Notes: generated from the letters alone by a model not told the origin. A stretch of DNA of 64,000 nt from Streptomyces sp. SUK 48 (GCF_009650765.1 NZ_CP045740.1:5060001-5124000), one strand, 5' to 3'. Positions 8,415 through 18,424 are shown, counted from the stretch's first letter. Program-made: numbers and translations.

Positions 8415-10103
8415 GTGGTGAACGTCGGGCTCCCCGTGGAAGCTGTCGAAGCCGTGCCGGCGCCGTCGCGGAAGCCGCCCGGGGCACGGGCGCCGCGCGC
8501 GGCCGTGGCGGGGGTGCCCGCGGCGGTGATGCTGGCGCTCGGGCTGTGGGGGCTGGACCGGGGCGGGATGTGGCGGGACGAGGCGGTCTCGTTCCAGGTC
8601 GCGGGGCGGACCGTGCCGCAGATCTGGCGGCTCGTGCACGGGGTCGACGCGGTGCACGGCCTCTACTACGTCGTCATGCACGCCGTGCTCGCCCTGCGCG
8701 CCGACGAGGTGGTGCTGCGCCTGCCGTCGGTCGCCGGGGCCGTGGCGACCGCGGCGCTGGTGGCCGAGGTGGGGGCGCGGCTGGCCCGGCCGCGGGTGGG
8801 GCTCTGGGCGGGGCTGCTCTACGCCGTGAACCCGATGGCCGGCCACTACGCGCAGGAGGGCCGCTCCTACGCGCTCGTCGCGGCCGGGGTCATGGGCGCG
8901 ACGCTGCTCCTGCTGCGCGGGGCGGAGCGCGGGACGTGGTGGGCGTACGGCCTCGTCCTCGCGGTCACCTGCTGGCTGCACGAGTTCGCGGTGCTGGTGG
9001 TGGCGGCCCACGGGGTGTCGCTGGCGCTGGCCCGGGTGCGGGGGCGGGTGTGGCTCGGGTGGGGATGCGCGGCCGGCGCGGTCCTGCTCTCGCTGCTGCC
9101 GATGGTGGTGGTGTCACGGGCGCAGGCGGCCCAGGTGGCGTGGCTGCGCAGGCCGACGCCGGAGACGGTGGCCGGGCTCGCGCGTCAGTTCTTCGGAGCG
9201 TCGGACGGCGTCTACTGGGTCTGCCTGGGGCTCGCGGTGGTGGGGCTGGCGGCGGGGGCGGCCGGGTGGCGGGGGCCGCGGCGGGGGGAGTTCGCGCTCG
9301 CGGGGGTGGCGGCGCCGTTGACGGTGGTGCCGCCCGCGGCGCTGATGCTGGTCTCGCAGTCCTCGCCGCCGCTGTACGTCGACCGGTACGTGCTGTACGC
9401 GCTGGCGGGGGCGCCGCTGCTGGTGGCGGCGGGGGGCGAGTGGGTGGCGGGGGCCGTGGGGCGCCTGGGGCGTCTGGAGTGTCTGCGGCGTCTGGGACGT
9501 CTGAGGTGTCTGGGACGTCTGGGGTATCTGGGACGTCTGCGGTGGCTGGGATGCCTTCGGCCCCGCCGGGCGCACTCCGGCACCCTCCTCGGTCTCCTCG
9601 CCGTCGCCCTCGTCCCCCTCCAGCAGTTCCCCCTCCTCCAGCAGGACCGCGACCCCGCCCGGCGCCCCGACGACCTCGCGGCGATCGCGCGGGCGGCGGC
9701 GCACGGGGTGCGGAAGGGGGACGCGGTGCTGTACCTGCCGGCGTACACGCGCAACACCGAGCTGGCGTACCCGGAGGCGTTTCGCGGGACGCGGGATCTC
9801 GTGCTCGCGCGGGCCGGGGGCGTGTCGGGGACCCTGTACGGGGTGGAGGTCCCGGCCCCGGAGGTGCGCAGCCGGGTGGCGGGGGTGCGGCGGGTGTGGG
9901 TCGTCGCCGACCGGTCCGTACTGGCGGGGCGGTGGACGCCGCGCGACCCCGGCGAACGGGCCGAACTGGACGTGCTCCGGCGGGAGTTCACCGTGCGCGG
10001 CGAGGCCGTGCGCGGGCGCACCGTCGTACGGCTCTACGCGCGGCCGCTCAGTCCCGCGGAGCTTCGGCCTCCGTCGCTGCCGCCGCGTCCAGTGCGCTGG
10101 TGA
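8415..10103 (+). CDS. Dolichyl-phosphate-mannose-type glycosyltransferase (GT39-like), membrane protein
   Basis: About 562 aa from GTG (VVNVGLPVEAV); an ATG at 8349 would add 22 residues and swallow the intergenic palindrome. The signature after the first membrane segment is GLDRGGMWRDEAVSF, the GT39/ArnT acidic loop. Next come YAVNPMAGHYAQEGRSYAL and about ten membrane segments. A microsatellite codes an 11x Leu-x-x stretch in a loop at residues 351-383. The C-terminal ~160 residues are soluble and probably extracytoplasmic. The 3' end overlaps the convergent ohrR gene by 56 bp. Confidence 0.8.
   Translation: MVNVGLPVEAVEAVPAPSRKPPGARAPRAAVAGVPAAVMLALGLWGLDRGGMWRDEAVSFQVAGRTVPQIWRLVHGVDAVHGLYYVVMHAVLALRADEVVLRLPSVAGAVATAALVAEVGARLARPRVGLWAGLLYAVNPMAGHYAQEGRSYALVAAGVMGATLLLLRGAERGTWWAYGLVLAVTCWLHEFAVLVVAAHGVSLALARVRGRVWLGWGCAAGAVLLSLLPMVVVSRAQAAQVAWLRRPTPETVAGLARQFFGASDGVYWVCLGLAVVGLAAGAAGWRGPRRGEFALAGVAAPLTVVPPAALMLVSQSSPPLYVDRYVLYALAGAPLLVAAGGEWVAGAVGRLGRLECLRRLGRLRCLGRLGYLGRLRWLGCLRPRRAHSGTLLGLLAVALVPLQQFPLLQQDRDPARRPDDLAAIARAAAHGVRKGDAVLYLPAYTRNTELAYPEAFRGTRDLVLARAGGVSGTLYGVEVPAPEVRSRVAGVRRVWVVADRSVLAGRWTPRDPGERAELDVLRREFTVRGEAVRGRTVVRLYARPLSPAELRPPSLPPRPVRW
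9465..9563 (+). repeat. 9-bp tandem repeat inside the GT39-like gene
   Basis: Eleven imperfect copies of CTGGGACGT keep the frame and encode LGR/LEC/LRR/LGR/LRC/LGR/LGY/LGR/LRW/LGC/LRP. Neighbouring coding sequence has no such periodicity, so this looks like a slippage-prone microsatellite between two membrane segments. Confidence 0.85.
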
Positions 10104-10533
10104 GCCGGTCGAGGCGGGCGCGCAGCTCGGCGATCTCGGCACGGTCGAAACCGGTGGAGCGGATGATGCGGCGCGGCACCTCCAGGGCCCGCTCGCGCAG
10201 GGCCGAGCCCTCCTCGGTGAGCAGGACCCGCACCGAGCGCTCGTCCTGGACGCTGCGCTCCCGGCGCACCAGGCCCGCCGTCTCCAGCCGTTTGACCAGC
10301 GGGGACAGCGTGCCGGAGTCGAGCCGCAGCTGTTCGCCGAGCTTCTTGACCGGCAGCTCGCCCTGTTCCCAGAGGACCAGCATCACCAGGTACTGCGGGT
10401 AGGTGAGGCCGAGGTCCTTGAGGACCACGCGGTAGACGCCGTTGAAGGCGCGGGACGCGGCGTGCAGCGAGAAGCAGATCTGGTTGTCCAGGTGGAGCCA
10501 GTCCGTCTCGGTCTCGGCGGGAGAAGCGGTCAT
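10048..10533 (-). CDS. ohrR: MarR family organic-peroxide sensor repressor OhrR
   Basis: 161 aa from ATG (MTASPAETETDW). The reactive cysteine of this subfamily is in NQICFSLHAASRAF (Cys20), followed by GVYR and TYPQYLVMLVLWE. The winged helix is SGTLSPLVKRLETAGLVRR with the DERSV wing. OhrR binds DNA when reduced and leaves it when Cys20 is oxidised by organic hydroperoxides. It is divergent from ohr, the classic target, 124 bp away. Confidence 0.93.
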   Translation of the reverse strand: MTASPAETETDWLHLDNQICFSLHAASRAFNGVYRVVLKDLGLTYPQYLVMLVLWEQGELPVKKLGEQLRLDSGTLSPLVKRLETAGLVRRERSVQDERSVRVLLTEEGSALRERALEVPRRIIRSTGFDRAEIAELRARLDRLTSALDAAAATEAEAPRD

Positions 10534-10657
10534 GGGTCCAGGGTAGCTCTTCGTCCGGCATTTGATTGTGCGCAACTAAATTGTGTGCTCTACTTGTGGC
10601 AGCAGGATCGCAACGAAGCGATACGACGCAGGACACATCGAGAGGGATGGTTTCGTC
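10534..10657. promoter_or_regulatory. ohrR-ohr divergent promoter/operator region
   Basis: AT-rich for this genome: ATTGTGCGCAACTAAATTGTG contains a near-palindrome TTGTGCGCAA and repeated ATTGTG, the sort of A/T-cored element bound by OhrR dimers. A ribosome-binding GAGAGGGATGG precedes the ohr ATG. The exact operator boundaries are inferred. Confidence 0.5.
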
Positions 10658-11071
<414 letters not shown>

Positions 11072-11120
11072 GTCGGAAAGCTCGACCAGCTCGACCAGGA
11101 CCGCGCAGGTCCCGTAGCCG

Positions 11121-11158
11121 CCGTACCGGCCGTGGTCCCCCGCCACCGGCCGGTACGG
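11121..11158. terminator. Bidirectional hairpin between convergent ohr and wall-polymer gene
   Basis: CCGTACCGGCCGTGG pairs with CCACCGGCCGGTACGG with a single bulge and a 7-nt loop, between two converging stop codons. Confidence 0.65.
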
Positions 11159-11183
11159 TTCTCGCGCTCCGGTCGTACGGCCC

Positions 11184-13388
11184 TCACGCCGAGGTCAGCG
11201 CGGACCGCCCCGTCGTCGCCTGTCCCGGCAGCCGTACCGCGCCCGGCATCGGCTCGTCCAGCAGCAGGGTGCGGACGACGCGTTCGGCGGCCCGGCCGTC
11301 CTCGAACTCGCAGTAGCGGGACCGGAACCGGGCGCGCAGCCGGGCCGACTCCTCGTCCCGCCAGCGCCCCGAGGCGAAGAGGCCCGTCAACTCCCGCTGG
11401 GAGAAAGTGACATGCCCCGGCGGCTCGGCCGTCAGGTCGACGTAGACGCCCCGCGTCTGCCGGAAGGTCTCCCAGTCGTCGGCGTGGATCACGATCGGCC
11501 GGTCGAGGTTGGCGTAGTCGAACATCACGGACGAGTAGTCGGTGATCAGGGCGTCCGCCGCGAGCAGCACGTCCGCCAGGTCGGGCTCGTCCGTCGCGTC
11601 GAGCACGGCACCGCGCCGGGCCAGCTCCGCGAGGCCAAGACCGCGCGCGGGACCGGCCGCCAGCGCGGGATGCAGCCGCACCACCAGCGTGTGGTCCGCG
11701 CCGAGACCGGCCGCGAGCCGGGCCACGTCGAGCCGGTCCACATGGCCGCCCCTGCGGTAGTCCCGGAGGGTCGGCGCGTACAGCACCACCGTGTGGTCGT
11801 CCGGGATGCCGTGCCGCGCCCGGAAGTCGCTCGGACCGCCCTTCACCAGCACGTCGTTGCGCGGGCTCCCGGTGCGCGCGGAGGCGAAGTGGCAGGGGTA
11901 GGCCCGCTCGTACACCAGCTCCGCGTGGCGGCTCGCGACCAGGCTGTGGTCCCAGCGGTCGGCGCGGCGCAGCAGCTGCGGCACGTCCACGCCGAGCCGG
12001 GCGCCCGGTTTGTCCAGCAGGTCGGCGCCCAGGTACTTCAGCGGGGTGCCCTGATGGGTGTGGATGTGCACACCGCCGGGCCGCTTGGCCGGGACGCCGG
12101 TCCAGGGCACGTCGTTCACCAGGAACGCGGCCCGCGCCATGACCTCGGCGCAGCGCCGGGTGCCCGCGATCACATGCTCGACGTCCGCCGGCAGCCCCGC
12201 CGCCGTCTCCGCGTCCCGCACCACCCACACCCCGCGCAGCCGCGGCGCGATCCGCAGCGCCGCGCGGTGGATGGCGGCCGGGTCGCCGAGGAGGCCCCGG
12301 TGCCCGGACGAGGAGTACACCACCAGCTCGGGGTCCAGCGGACGGCGGGCGTGCAGCGAGGCCCAGCCGGTGCGGGCCCGCCCGGCCGCCATCCGGCGTA
12401 CCGCGCCCGCCCGCCGGGCCGCACCCCGCCCGGCGCGGGCCGCCTGCCGCCGCAGCCGGTAGCCCGCCCAGCCGCCCTCCAGCAGGGCCACCTCGCCGTC
12501 GACGCGGGCGCCCTCGGGCTTCAGCCGGCGGAACAGGTCGGCCGTGCGGTGGAAGAACTCGGCCTTGTCGGCGGGCGGCAGCCGGTCCGGCTTGGCCAGG
12601 ATGTCCAGGCAGTGCTCGCCCATCTTCCGGTGCAGGTACGGCCGCCAGGAAGCGAGTTCGGGATGCCCGTCCAGGAAGGCGAAGACCCGCTCGTACTGGT
12701 CGTGGACGTCGAAGTGCTTGCGGCTGGTGGTGGACAGGATGTTGCCCTGCCGGCGCTGGCGGTAGTTCAGGCAGATCCGGTCCAGCGCGGCGATCCGCCC
12801 GGCGCTGAGCATCACCGGGAAGGTCCAGGGGGTGTCCTCGTAGTAGCCGGGCGGGAAGGCGAAGCCCTCGGCCGCGACGAACTCCCGCCGGTAGACCTTG
12901 TTCCACACCACCATCAGCAGATCCAGGATGCGCGGATACCCGGCCGCCGTGAACGTGTCCGGACCGGCTTCCGCGAGCACCTCCGCGAGCGCGTTGCGCC
13001 GGGTGCCGCCCCACCAGTACGTGCGCGCGTAGTCGAACACCAGCACGTCCGGGTCGCCGCTCTCCGCCAGCCGGTCGGCGATCGCCGCGAGCGCGCCCGG
13101 GGTGAGGGTGTCGTCGCTGTCCAGGAAGAAGAGATAGTCCCCGGTGGCGTGCGGCATCCCGGCGTTGCGGGCGCGCCCGAGGCCCACGTTCTCCGGCAGG
13201 TGCAGCACCTTCACCCGGGGGTCGCGCGCGGCGTACTCGTCGAGGATCGCGCCGCTGTCGTCCGGCGAGCGGTCGTCCACGGCGATCACCTCCAGGTCCC
13301 GGTACGACTGCGTCAGCACCGAGTCCAGGCATTCGCCCAGGTACGCCTGCACCCGGTAGCAGGGCACGATCACACTGAAGCGGGGCAC
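11184..13388 (-). CDS. Bifunctional GT2 glycosyltransferase / CDP-glycerol glycerophosphotransferase
   Basis: 734 aa from a GTG with GAGGAG 7 nt upstream. The N-terminal GT-A domain has VIVPCYRVQAYL, DDRSPDDSG and DSDD. The C-terminal Glyphos_transf domain (after about residue 350) has VYSSSGHRGLLGDPAAI, THQGTPLKYLG, SPRNDVL and ITDYSSVMFDYANLDRPIV. Such fusions are predicted to build poly(glycosyl-polyol phosphate) wall polymers in actinobacteria. The gene begins 2 bp after the stop of the homologous gene upstream, forming an operon of paralogues. Exact polyol and sugar are unknown. Confidence 0.88.
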   Translation of the reverse strand: MPRFSVIVPCYRVQAYLGECLDSVLTQSYRDLEVIAVDDRSPDDSGAILDEYAARDPRVKVLHLPENVGLGRARNAGMPHATGDYLFFLDSDDTLTPGALAAIADRLAESGDPDVLVFDYARTYWWGGTRRNALAEVLAEAGPDTFTAAGYPRILDLLMVVWNKVYRREFVAAEGFAFPPGYYEDTPWTFPVMLSAGRIAALDRICLNYRQRRQGNILSTTSRKHFDVHDQYERVFAFLDGHPELASWRPYLHRKMGEHCLDILAKPDRLPPADKAEFFHRTADLFRRLKPEGARVDGEVALLEGGWAGYRLRRQAARAGRGAARRAGAVRRMAAGRARTGWASLHARRPLDPELVVYSSSGHRGLLGDPAAIHRAALRIAPRLRGVWVVRDAETAAGLPADVEHVIAGTRRCAEVMARAAFLVNDVPWTGVPAKRPGGVHIHTHQGTPLKYLGADLLDKPGARLGVDVPQLLRRADRWDHSLVASRHAELVYERAYPCHFASARTGSPRNDVLVKGGPSDFRARHGIPDDHTVVLYAPTLRDYRRGGHVDRLDVARLAAGLGADHTLVVRLHPALAAGPARGLGLAELARRGAVLDATDEPDLADVLLAADALITDYSSVMFDYANLDRPIVIHADDWETFRQTRGVYVDLTAEPPGHVTFSQRELTGLFASGRWRDEESARLRARFRSRYCEFEDGRAAERVVRTLLLDEPMPGAVRLPGQATTGRSALTSA

Positions 13389-13390
13389 GG

Positions 13391-15592
13391 TCAGCTCCTC
13401 ACGAGGGTCACGGCGGCGGGGGCGGGCACGCGTTCGGCGAGCGGCAGCACCGGCGGGAGCGCCTGCGGCGGCTCGCCCAGCAGCACCCGCCGTACGACGC
13501 GTTCGGCGGCCCGTCCGTCGTCGAACGCGCAGAACCGCTCGCGGAACCGGGCCCGCAGCGCCGTCGACTCCGGGTCCGCGTAGGCGCCCTCGCGGAACAC
13601 GGCGGCCAGGTCCCCGGGGGTGCGGGCGACCGGCCCGGGCGGCTCGGCCATCAGGTCGAAGTAGACGCCCCGCGACCGCCGGTAGACGTCCCAGTCGTCG
13701 GCGTAGATCACGATCGGCCGGTCCAGGTTGGCGTAGTCGAACATGATGGAGGAGTAGTCGGTGATCAGCGCGTCCGCGGCCAGGCACACGTCCTCGGCGC
13801 TGCGGTGCGCGGTGACATCGATGATCCGCTCCGAGTGCCGGGCGCGGCCCTGGTCGTAGAAGTAGTGGGCGCGCAGCAGTACGACGACGTCCTCGCCGGC
13901 CGCCGCGCAGAACTCGTCCAGGTCCAGGCCGGGTTCGAAGCCCGCGTGGTGGTCGCGGTGGGTGGGGGCGTAGAGCACGGCGAGCCGGTTCTCCGGGACG
14001 CCCAGCTCCCGCCGGACGCGGGCCACGTCGGCGGCGGTCGCCGTGCAGTAGACGTCGTTGCGTGGATAGCCGTACTCCAGGGCCTCCCAGGAGCCGGGGA
14101 AGGCGCGCTCCCACATGCGGGTGGAGTGCCGGTTCGAGGAGAGGTTGAAGTCCCAGCGGTCGACCCGGCCCAGCAGCTTGGTGAAGCTGCCGGAGCGCGC
14201 GGCCACCACCGGGTACGTCGACTGGTCCACGCCCATCGTCTTCAGCGGGGTGCCGTGCTGCGTCTGGAGGTGGACGCTGCCGGGCCGTTTGACCACGCCC
14301 TCCGCGAAGTTGGCGTTGTTGACGAGGTAGGTGGCGCGGGCCAGCAGCTCCCAGGCGCGGTGGGAGCCGAGCACCGCGTACTCCACGTCCTGCGGCAGGG
14401 TGTGCTCCTGCCCCGCCTCCACCAGGAACACCGAGCGCAGATGCGGGGCGAGTTCGCGGGCCTTGGCGTGGATCGCGGCCGGGTTGCAGGTGTAGCCGCG
14501 GCCCCAGTAGGCGCAGTACACCACGAGGCCGGGATCGAGGGGGCGGCGCAGGGCGGCGCGGTAGCGCAGCCGGGTGCGGACCGCGTGCGGGCGGGGCACG
14601 GTCTCGGCGGCCCGCCCGGCGAGCCGGTTCGCGTCGCGCAGGGCGCGGAAGGCGTCGTACGCGCCGACCGCGAGCAGCCGGTGCTGCACCCCGAGGCTGC
14701 CGCGCGGCATCCGGTGCCCGGCCGGCCGGAACCGCCGGTACAGGCGGGCCGCGCGGCGGAAGAACGCCCGGTGTCCGCGGGCCAGCCGCTCCGGCCTGGC
14801 CGCGGTCCTCAGCACCAGCGCGAACAGCTGGTCGAAGAGGGGCCCGGTGCGCTCGGCGGGCAGCGCGCGCCCGGCGGCCCGCGTGAGGACCAGCTCCACC
14901 TGGTCGAGCAGGGCGTGCCGGCCCTCGCCCGGCAGGTTCAGCCGGCTGCCTTGGCGGCGCAGCCGGTGCCGGACGACCACCCGGCGCAGTACGGCGATCC
15001 GCCGGGCGGCGACCGTGACGAGGCCACCCCAGCCGAGGTCCGTGAAGTGCCCCTCGGGGAAGGTGAGTTCGTGCTCGGTGAGGAAGGTGCGGCGGTACAC
15101 CGCGCTCCACGCGGGCAGCGCGGCGCCGGTCAGCCCCGGCCGGTCGGCGGGCGCGAAGGCGCCCTTCGGGGCACCGGCGAACAGCGGCGCCACGGGGTTC
15201 ACCGGATCGCCCTCCCACCAGGGGGCCCGCTCGTGCTCCGCGTACAGCACCTCCACCCCGGCGGTCTCGGTCAGCCGGGCGTCCACGGCCGCCAGCGCGC
15301 CCGGCAGCAGCAGGTCGTCGCCGTCCAGGAAGAGCACGTACGCGCCCCGCGCCGCCCGCGTCCCGGCATTGCGCGCACCGCTCAGCCCGGCGGACGGCGG
15401 TGAGTGGACCGGCTTCACCCGGGGGTCCCGCCCGGCGTACCCGGCGGCCACCTCGGCGGCCGGGGCGTCGGGCGCGTCGCAGACCGGGATCAGCTCCAGG
15501 TCGCCGAAGGACTGGCCGAGGACCGAGTCCAGTGCCTGGGACAGCCGGCCGGCGACGCCATGGGAGGGGACGATAACGCTGAAGCGGGGCAT
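13391..15592 (-). CDS. Bifunctional GT2 glycosyltransferase / CDP-glycerol glycerophosphotransferase (paralogue)
   Basis: 733 aa from ATG (MPRFSVIVPSHGV). The GT2 domain keeps SVIVPSHG and LSGARNAGTRAA plus DGDD, but CDAPDAPAAE replaces the usual DDRSPDD, so sugar-nucleotide binding may be altered. The Glyphos_transf half has YWGRGYTCNPAAI, TQHGTPLKTMG, YPRNDVY and ITDYSSIMFDYANLDRPIV. About 35-40% like its neighbours by eye. It is the middle gene of three tandem paralogues, and its stop is followed by only CC before the next start. Confidence 0.87.
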   Translation of the reverse strand: MPRFSVIVPSHGVAGRLSQALDSVLGQSFGDLELIPVCDAPDAPAAEVAAGYAGRDPRVKPVHSPPSAGLSGARNAGTRAARGAYVLFLDGDDLLLPGALAAVDARLTETAGVEVLYAEHERAPWWEGDPVNPVAPLFAGAPKGAFAPADRPGLTGAALPAWSAVYRRTFLTEHELTFPEGHFTDLGWGGLVTVAARRIAVLRRVVVRHRLRRQGSRLNLPGEGRHALLDQVELVLTRAAGRALPAERTGPLFDQLFALVLRTAARPERLARGHRAFFRRAARLYRRFRPAGHRMPRGSLGVQHRLLAVGAYDAFRALRDANRLAGRAAETVPRPHAVRTRLRYRAALRRPLDPGLVVYCAYWGRGYTCNPAAIHAKARELAPHLRSVFLVEAGQEHTLPQDVEYAVLGSHRAWELLARATYLVNNANFAEGVVKRPGSVHLQTQHGTPLKTMGVDQSTYPVVAARSGSFTKLLGRVDRWDFNLSSNRHSTRMWERAFPGSWEALEYGYPRNDVYCTATAADVARVRRELGVPENRLAVLYAPTHRDHHAGFEPGLDLDEFCAAAGEDVVVLLRAHYFYDQGRARHSERIIDVTAHRSAEDVCLAADALITDYSSIMFDYANLDRPIVIYADDWDVYRRSRGVYFDLMAEPPGPVARTPGDLAAVFREGAYADPESTALRARFRERFCAFDDGRAAERVVRRVLLGEPPQALPPVLPLAERVPAPAAVTLVRS

Positions 15593-15832
15593 TCTGCTCT
15601 TTCTGTCGTTCTTCCTGTCGTCCTGCGGACGTGTCTCTACGGCGCCACGCGCACCCGGCGCCCGGCCCGGCCCGCCGCGCCCACCCGGCCCGCGCCGGGC
15701 CCGCGACGCGCACCCGGCTCCCTGCCCTGCCCGCCACGCACCCGGCCCCCGGCCGCCCCGCCGGGCGCCAGGTGGGCGGCCGGCTCGGGGTGGGCCGGGT
15801 CGAGCGGAGAAGCATGCGAACTCCCTTTGGGG
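15593..15832. other. GC-extreme spacer between two paralogous transferase genes
   Basis: 240 bp without a credible gene. It is very G/C rich with at least three copies of CGCACCCGGC in irregular spacing and CCCGGC/GCCGGG runs, which could fold strongly in the mRNA. Possible terminator or processing region. No promoter can be assigned. Confidence 0.4.
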
Positions 15833-18079
15833 TCAGAGGTGTTCGGCGGTCCTGCTGACGGGGCGGGGGCCCGCCGGATGCGGCACGGTGGCCAGCGGGG
15901 AGCGCGCCGGGTGCGGGGTGTTCGCCAGGGCGGAGCGCACCGGACGGCGCTCGCCGAGCGGCACCACCGGGGACGGCTCGGTGCGGCCCAGCACGATGTG
16001 CCGCACGACCCGTTCGGCGGCCCGCCCGTCGTCCCAGGGGCAGAACCGCTCCCGGAACGCGGCCCGCAGCAGCGCGGCGCGCGCGCCGTTCCAGTGGCCG
16101 TCGGTGAACACGTCGACGAGTTCGTCCTCGTCGCGCCCCACCGCGCCGGGCGGGGCGCCGGGCAGGTCCACATAGGCGCCGCGGACCGCCGTGTACGCCG
16201 CCCAGTCCCCGGTGTGCAGCACGATCGGCCGGTCGAGCCCCGCGTAGTCGAACAGGAGCGGCGACTGGTCGGTGAGCAGCGCGTCCGTGGCCAGGCACAG
16301 GCTCTCGGGACAGGGATGCGCGGAGACGTCGACGACCCGGGGGCCCTCGACCGGCACGTCCCCGTGGGCGCGGACGAGCAGCACGAAGCGCGGGCCGAGG
16401 CCGCGGGCGAGCCTCGGCAGGTCCAGCGGGAGGTGCTGGGTGCGGTGGTGCTCGCGGCGGGCGGGCGCGTAGAGGACCGCGACCGCGCCCGCGGGAATGC
16501 CCAGGGTGGCACGCAGCCGGGCCACGTCGTCCTGGGTGGCCCGCTGGAAGACGTCGGTGCGCGGGCTGCCGTACTCCAGGGCGGTCCAGCGGCCCGGGTG
16601 GACCCGCTGCCAGGTCAGGGTGGAGTGCCGGTTGCCGGAGACGACGTGGTCCCACTGGGCGACGTCCCGCAGCAGGCCCATGGGGTCGGCGCCGGGGACG
16701 GCCCCCGGACGCTCCACCAGATCGAGTCCCGTGTGCCCGAGGGGCGTTCCGCCGAGGGTCCGGACGAGGATCTGCCCGTCCCGCTTGCGCAGTCCCCGGG
16801 TGAGGTGGGCGTCGCCGAACAGGTAGGTGGAGCGGGCGAGCGCCGTCCAGTGCGCGGCCGTGCCCGGGGTGACGAGGCGGGGGCCGGCCGGGAGCGGGTG
16901 CGGGTGCGCCGGGTCGGCGATCCAGGAGGAGCGCACATGCGGGGCGTACCGGCGCATCGCCTCCTCCAGCGCGGCCGGGTCGCCGCCGTACCCGCCCTCG
17001 ACGGCGAACACCGCGCGCTCGGGCCGCAGCGGCAGCCGCAGCTGGACGCGGTAGTGCAGCCGCAGCGCGGCGGAGCGTACGGCGCGCGCCGGGCCCAGCA
17101 CGAGCCCCCGCAGACGGCGGCGGACGGCGGCGCCGTACCGCAGGGCCCGGAAGGTGCGGTGCAGCCCGAACCGGATCAGCAGATGGCGCCGCCGCAGCCG
17201 CGCCTTCGGCACCCGGTAGCGGCGGTGGTGGTCGCGGGCCCGGCGCAGGAACTCCCCGTGGCTGCCGCGCGGCAGCCGTCCGGGGCGGGTGAACACGACG
17301 CCGTAGTGGTCGATCATCCGCCGGTACAACTCGGGTTTCCATACGGCGAGTTCGGGGTGGTCGGCGACGTAGGCGAAGACCCGCTCGTACTGGTCGAACA
17401 GGTCGAAGTGCTTGCGGCTGGTGGTGGACAGGATGCTGCCCTGGCGCTGCCGGTAGTGCACGCACACCCGGTCCAGCGTCGCGATCGAACCGGCCGCCAT
17501 CAGCACCGGGAAGGTCCAGGGGGTGTCCTCGTAGTAGCCCGGCGGGAAGGTGAGGCCCTCCGCCGCGACGAACTCCCGCCGGTACGCCTTGTTCCAGGCC
17601 ACCATCAGCACCCGCAGCAGCCCCGGCCGGTCGGTGAGCCGGAAGGGCGCCCGCCCCCACTCGCTCAGCTCGGCCGCGAGATGGTTGCGCACCCGCCGGC
17701 CGTCCCCGTACGCGCGCTCGTAGTCGTACACCAGCACATCCGGCCCGCCGGTCGCCTCGATCCGCTCGGCGATCGCCGCGAGCGCCCCCGGGGTGAGGGT
17801 GTCGTCGCTGTCCAGGAAGATCAGATAATCGCCGGTGGCCTGCCCGATCCCGGCGTTGCGGGCCCGCCCGAGTCCCCGGTTCTCGGCCAGGTGTAACGGC
17901 TTCACCCGGGCGTCCCGGGCCGCGTACTCGTCGATGATCTCCCCGCACGCGTCCGGCGAACGGTCGTCCACGGCGATCACTTCGAGATCCGGGTACGACT
18001 GCGACAGCACGGAGTCCAGGCACGCGGGGAGGTACGCCTGGACCTGGTACGCGGGGACGATGACACTGAACCTGGGCAC
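15833..18079 (-). CDS. GT2 glycosyltransferase / CDP-glycerol glycerophosphotransferase-like protein (diverged paralogue)
   Basis: 748 aa from GTG; the out-of-frame ATGs just upstream cannot start this protein. The GT2 domain is canonical (VIVPAYQVQAYL, DDRSPDACG, DSDD, PGYYEDTPW). The C-terminal domain is diverged: the conserved Thr-His-Gly pocket reads TLGGTPLGHTG, and TDYSS has become TDQSPLLFDYA, losing the Tyr. It could therefore act mainly as a glycosyltransferase. It is the first of three tandem paralogues in the direction of transcription. Confidence 0.82.
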   Translation of the reverse strand: MPRFSVIVPAYQVQAYLPACLDSVLSQSYPDLEVIAVDDRSPDACGEIIDEYAARDARVKPLHLAENRGLGRARNAGIGQATGDYLIFLDSDDTLTPGALAAIAERIEATGGPDVLVYDYERAYGDGRRVRNHLAAELSEWGRAPFRLTDRPGLLRVLMVAWNKAYRREFVAAEGLTFPPGYYEDTPWTFPVLMAAGSIATLDRVCVHYRQRQGSILSTTSRKHFDLFDQYERVFAYVADHPELAVWKPELYRRMIDHYGVVFTRPGRLPRGSHGEFLRRARDHHRRYRVPKARLRRRHLLIRFGLHRTFRALRYGAAVRRRLRGLVLGPARAVRSAALRLHYRVQLRLPLRPERAVFAVEGGYGGDPAALEEAMRRYAPHVRSSWIADPAHPHPLPAGPRLVTPGTAAHWTALARSTYLFGDAHLTRGLRKRDGQILVRTLGGTPLGHTGLDLVERPGAVPGADPMGLLRDVAQWDHVVSGNRHSTLTWQRVHPGRWTALEYGSPRTDVFQRATQDDVARLRATLGIPAGAVAVLYAPARREHHRTQHLPLDLPRLARGLGPRFVLLVRAHGDVPVEGPRVVDVSAHPCPESLCLATDALLTDQSPLLFDYAGLDRPIVLHTGDWAAYTAVRGAYVDLPGAPPGAVGRDEDELVDVFTDGHWNGARAALLRAAFRERFCPWDDGRAAERVVRHIVLGRTEPSPVVPLGERRPVRSALANTPHPARSPLATVPHPAGPRPVSRTAEHL

Positions 18080-18424
18080 GGGACATCCATGGGTCTCTTC
18101 GGCGCGGGCGTTCTGCCCGGGAACGGCCGAAAGGGTGACGGGGTTACGGCCCGTACGGCATTCGGGGGATATCCGGTGAACGGGTGGGGGCGGCTGGGTC
18201 CTGGTCGGCGGAGAGCCAACGTGCCTTCTACGGCGCTGCGTTCACGTCCCGGTCACCACATGACAACGCTTCCCTCGTGCGATCGAAGTCGGCCCGGGGG
18301 ACGGTCGTACCGTGGAGTGCCGCTTCGACGCACTTGTCGTCGGCGGCGCTGTAACTGCTTGTGAACCAAACCGCGTTCGCGGGCCGCCCCGTGGCTGACG
18401 TCTCGTTGATCAGGGAGGCATGTG
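18080..18424. other. Divergent intergenic region at the boundary of the accessory insert
   Basis: 345 bp with no supportable gene. It must carry promoters for the transferase operon (minus) and the DUF6879 gene (plus). GGGAGG lies 6 nt before the DUF6879 ATG. No attachment-site-like repeat shared with the 26 kb boundary was recognised. Confidence 0.4.

Noticed and set aside
11184-18086. A single 2300-codon open frame on the minus strand
   Set aside because: Only its first part in genomic order (11184-13388) has glycosyltransferase motifs in that frame. Beyond that the motifs are in other frames, so the long frame is a product of high GC.
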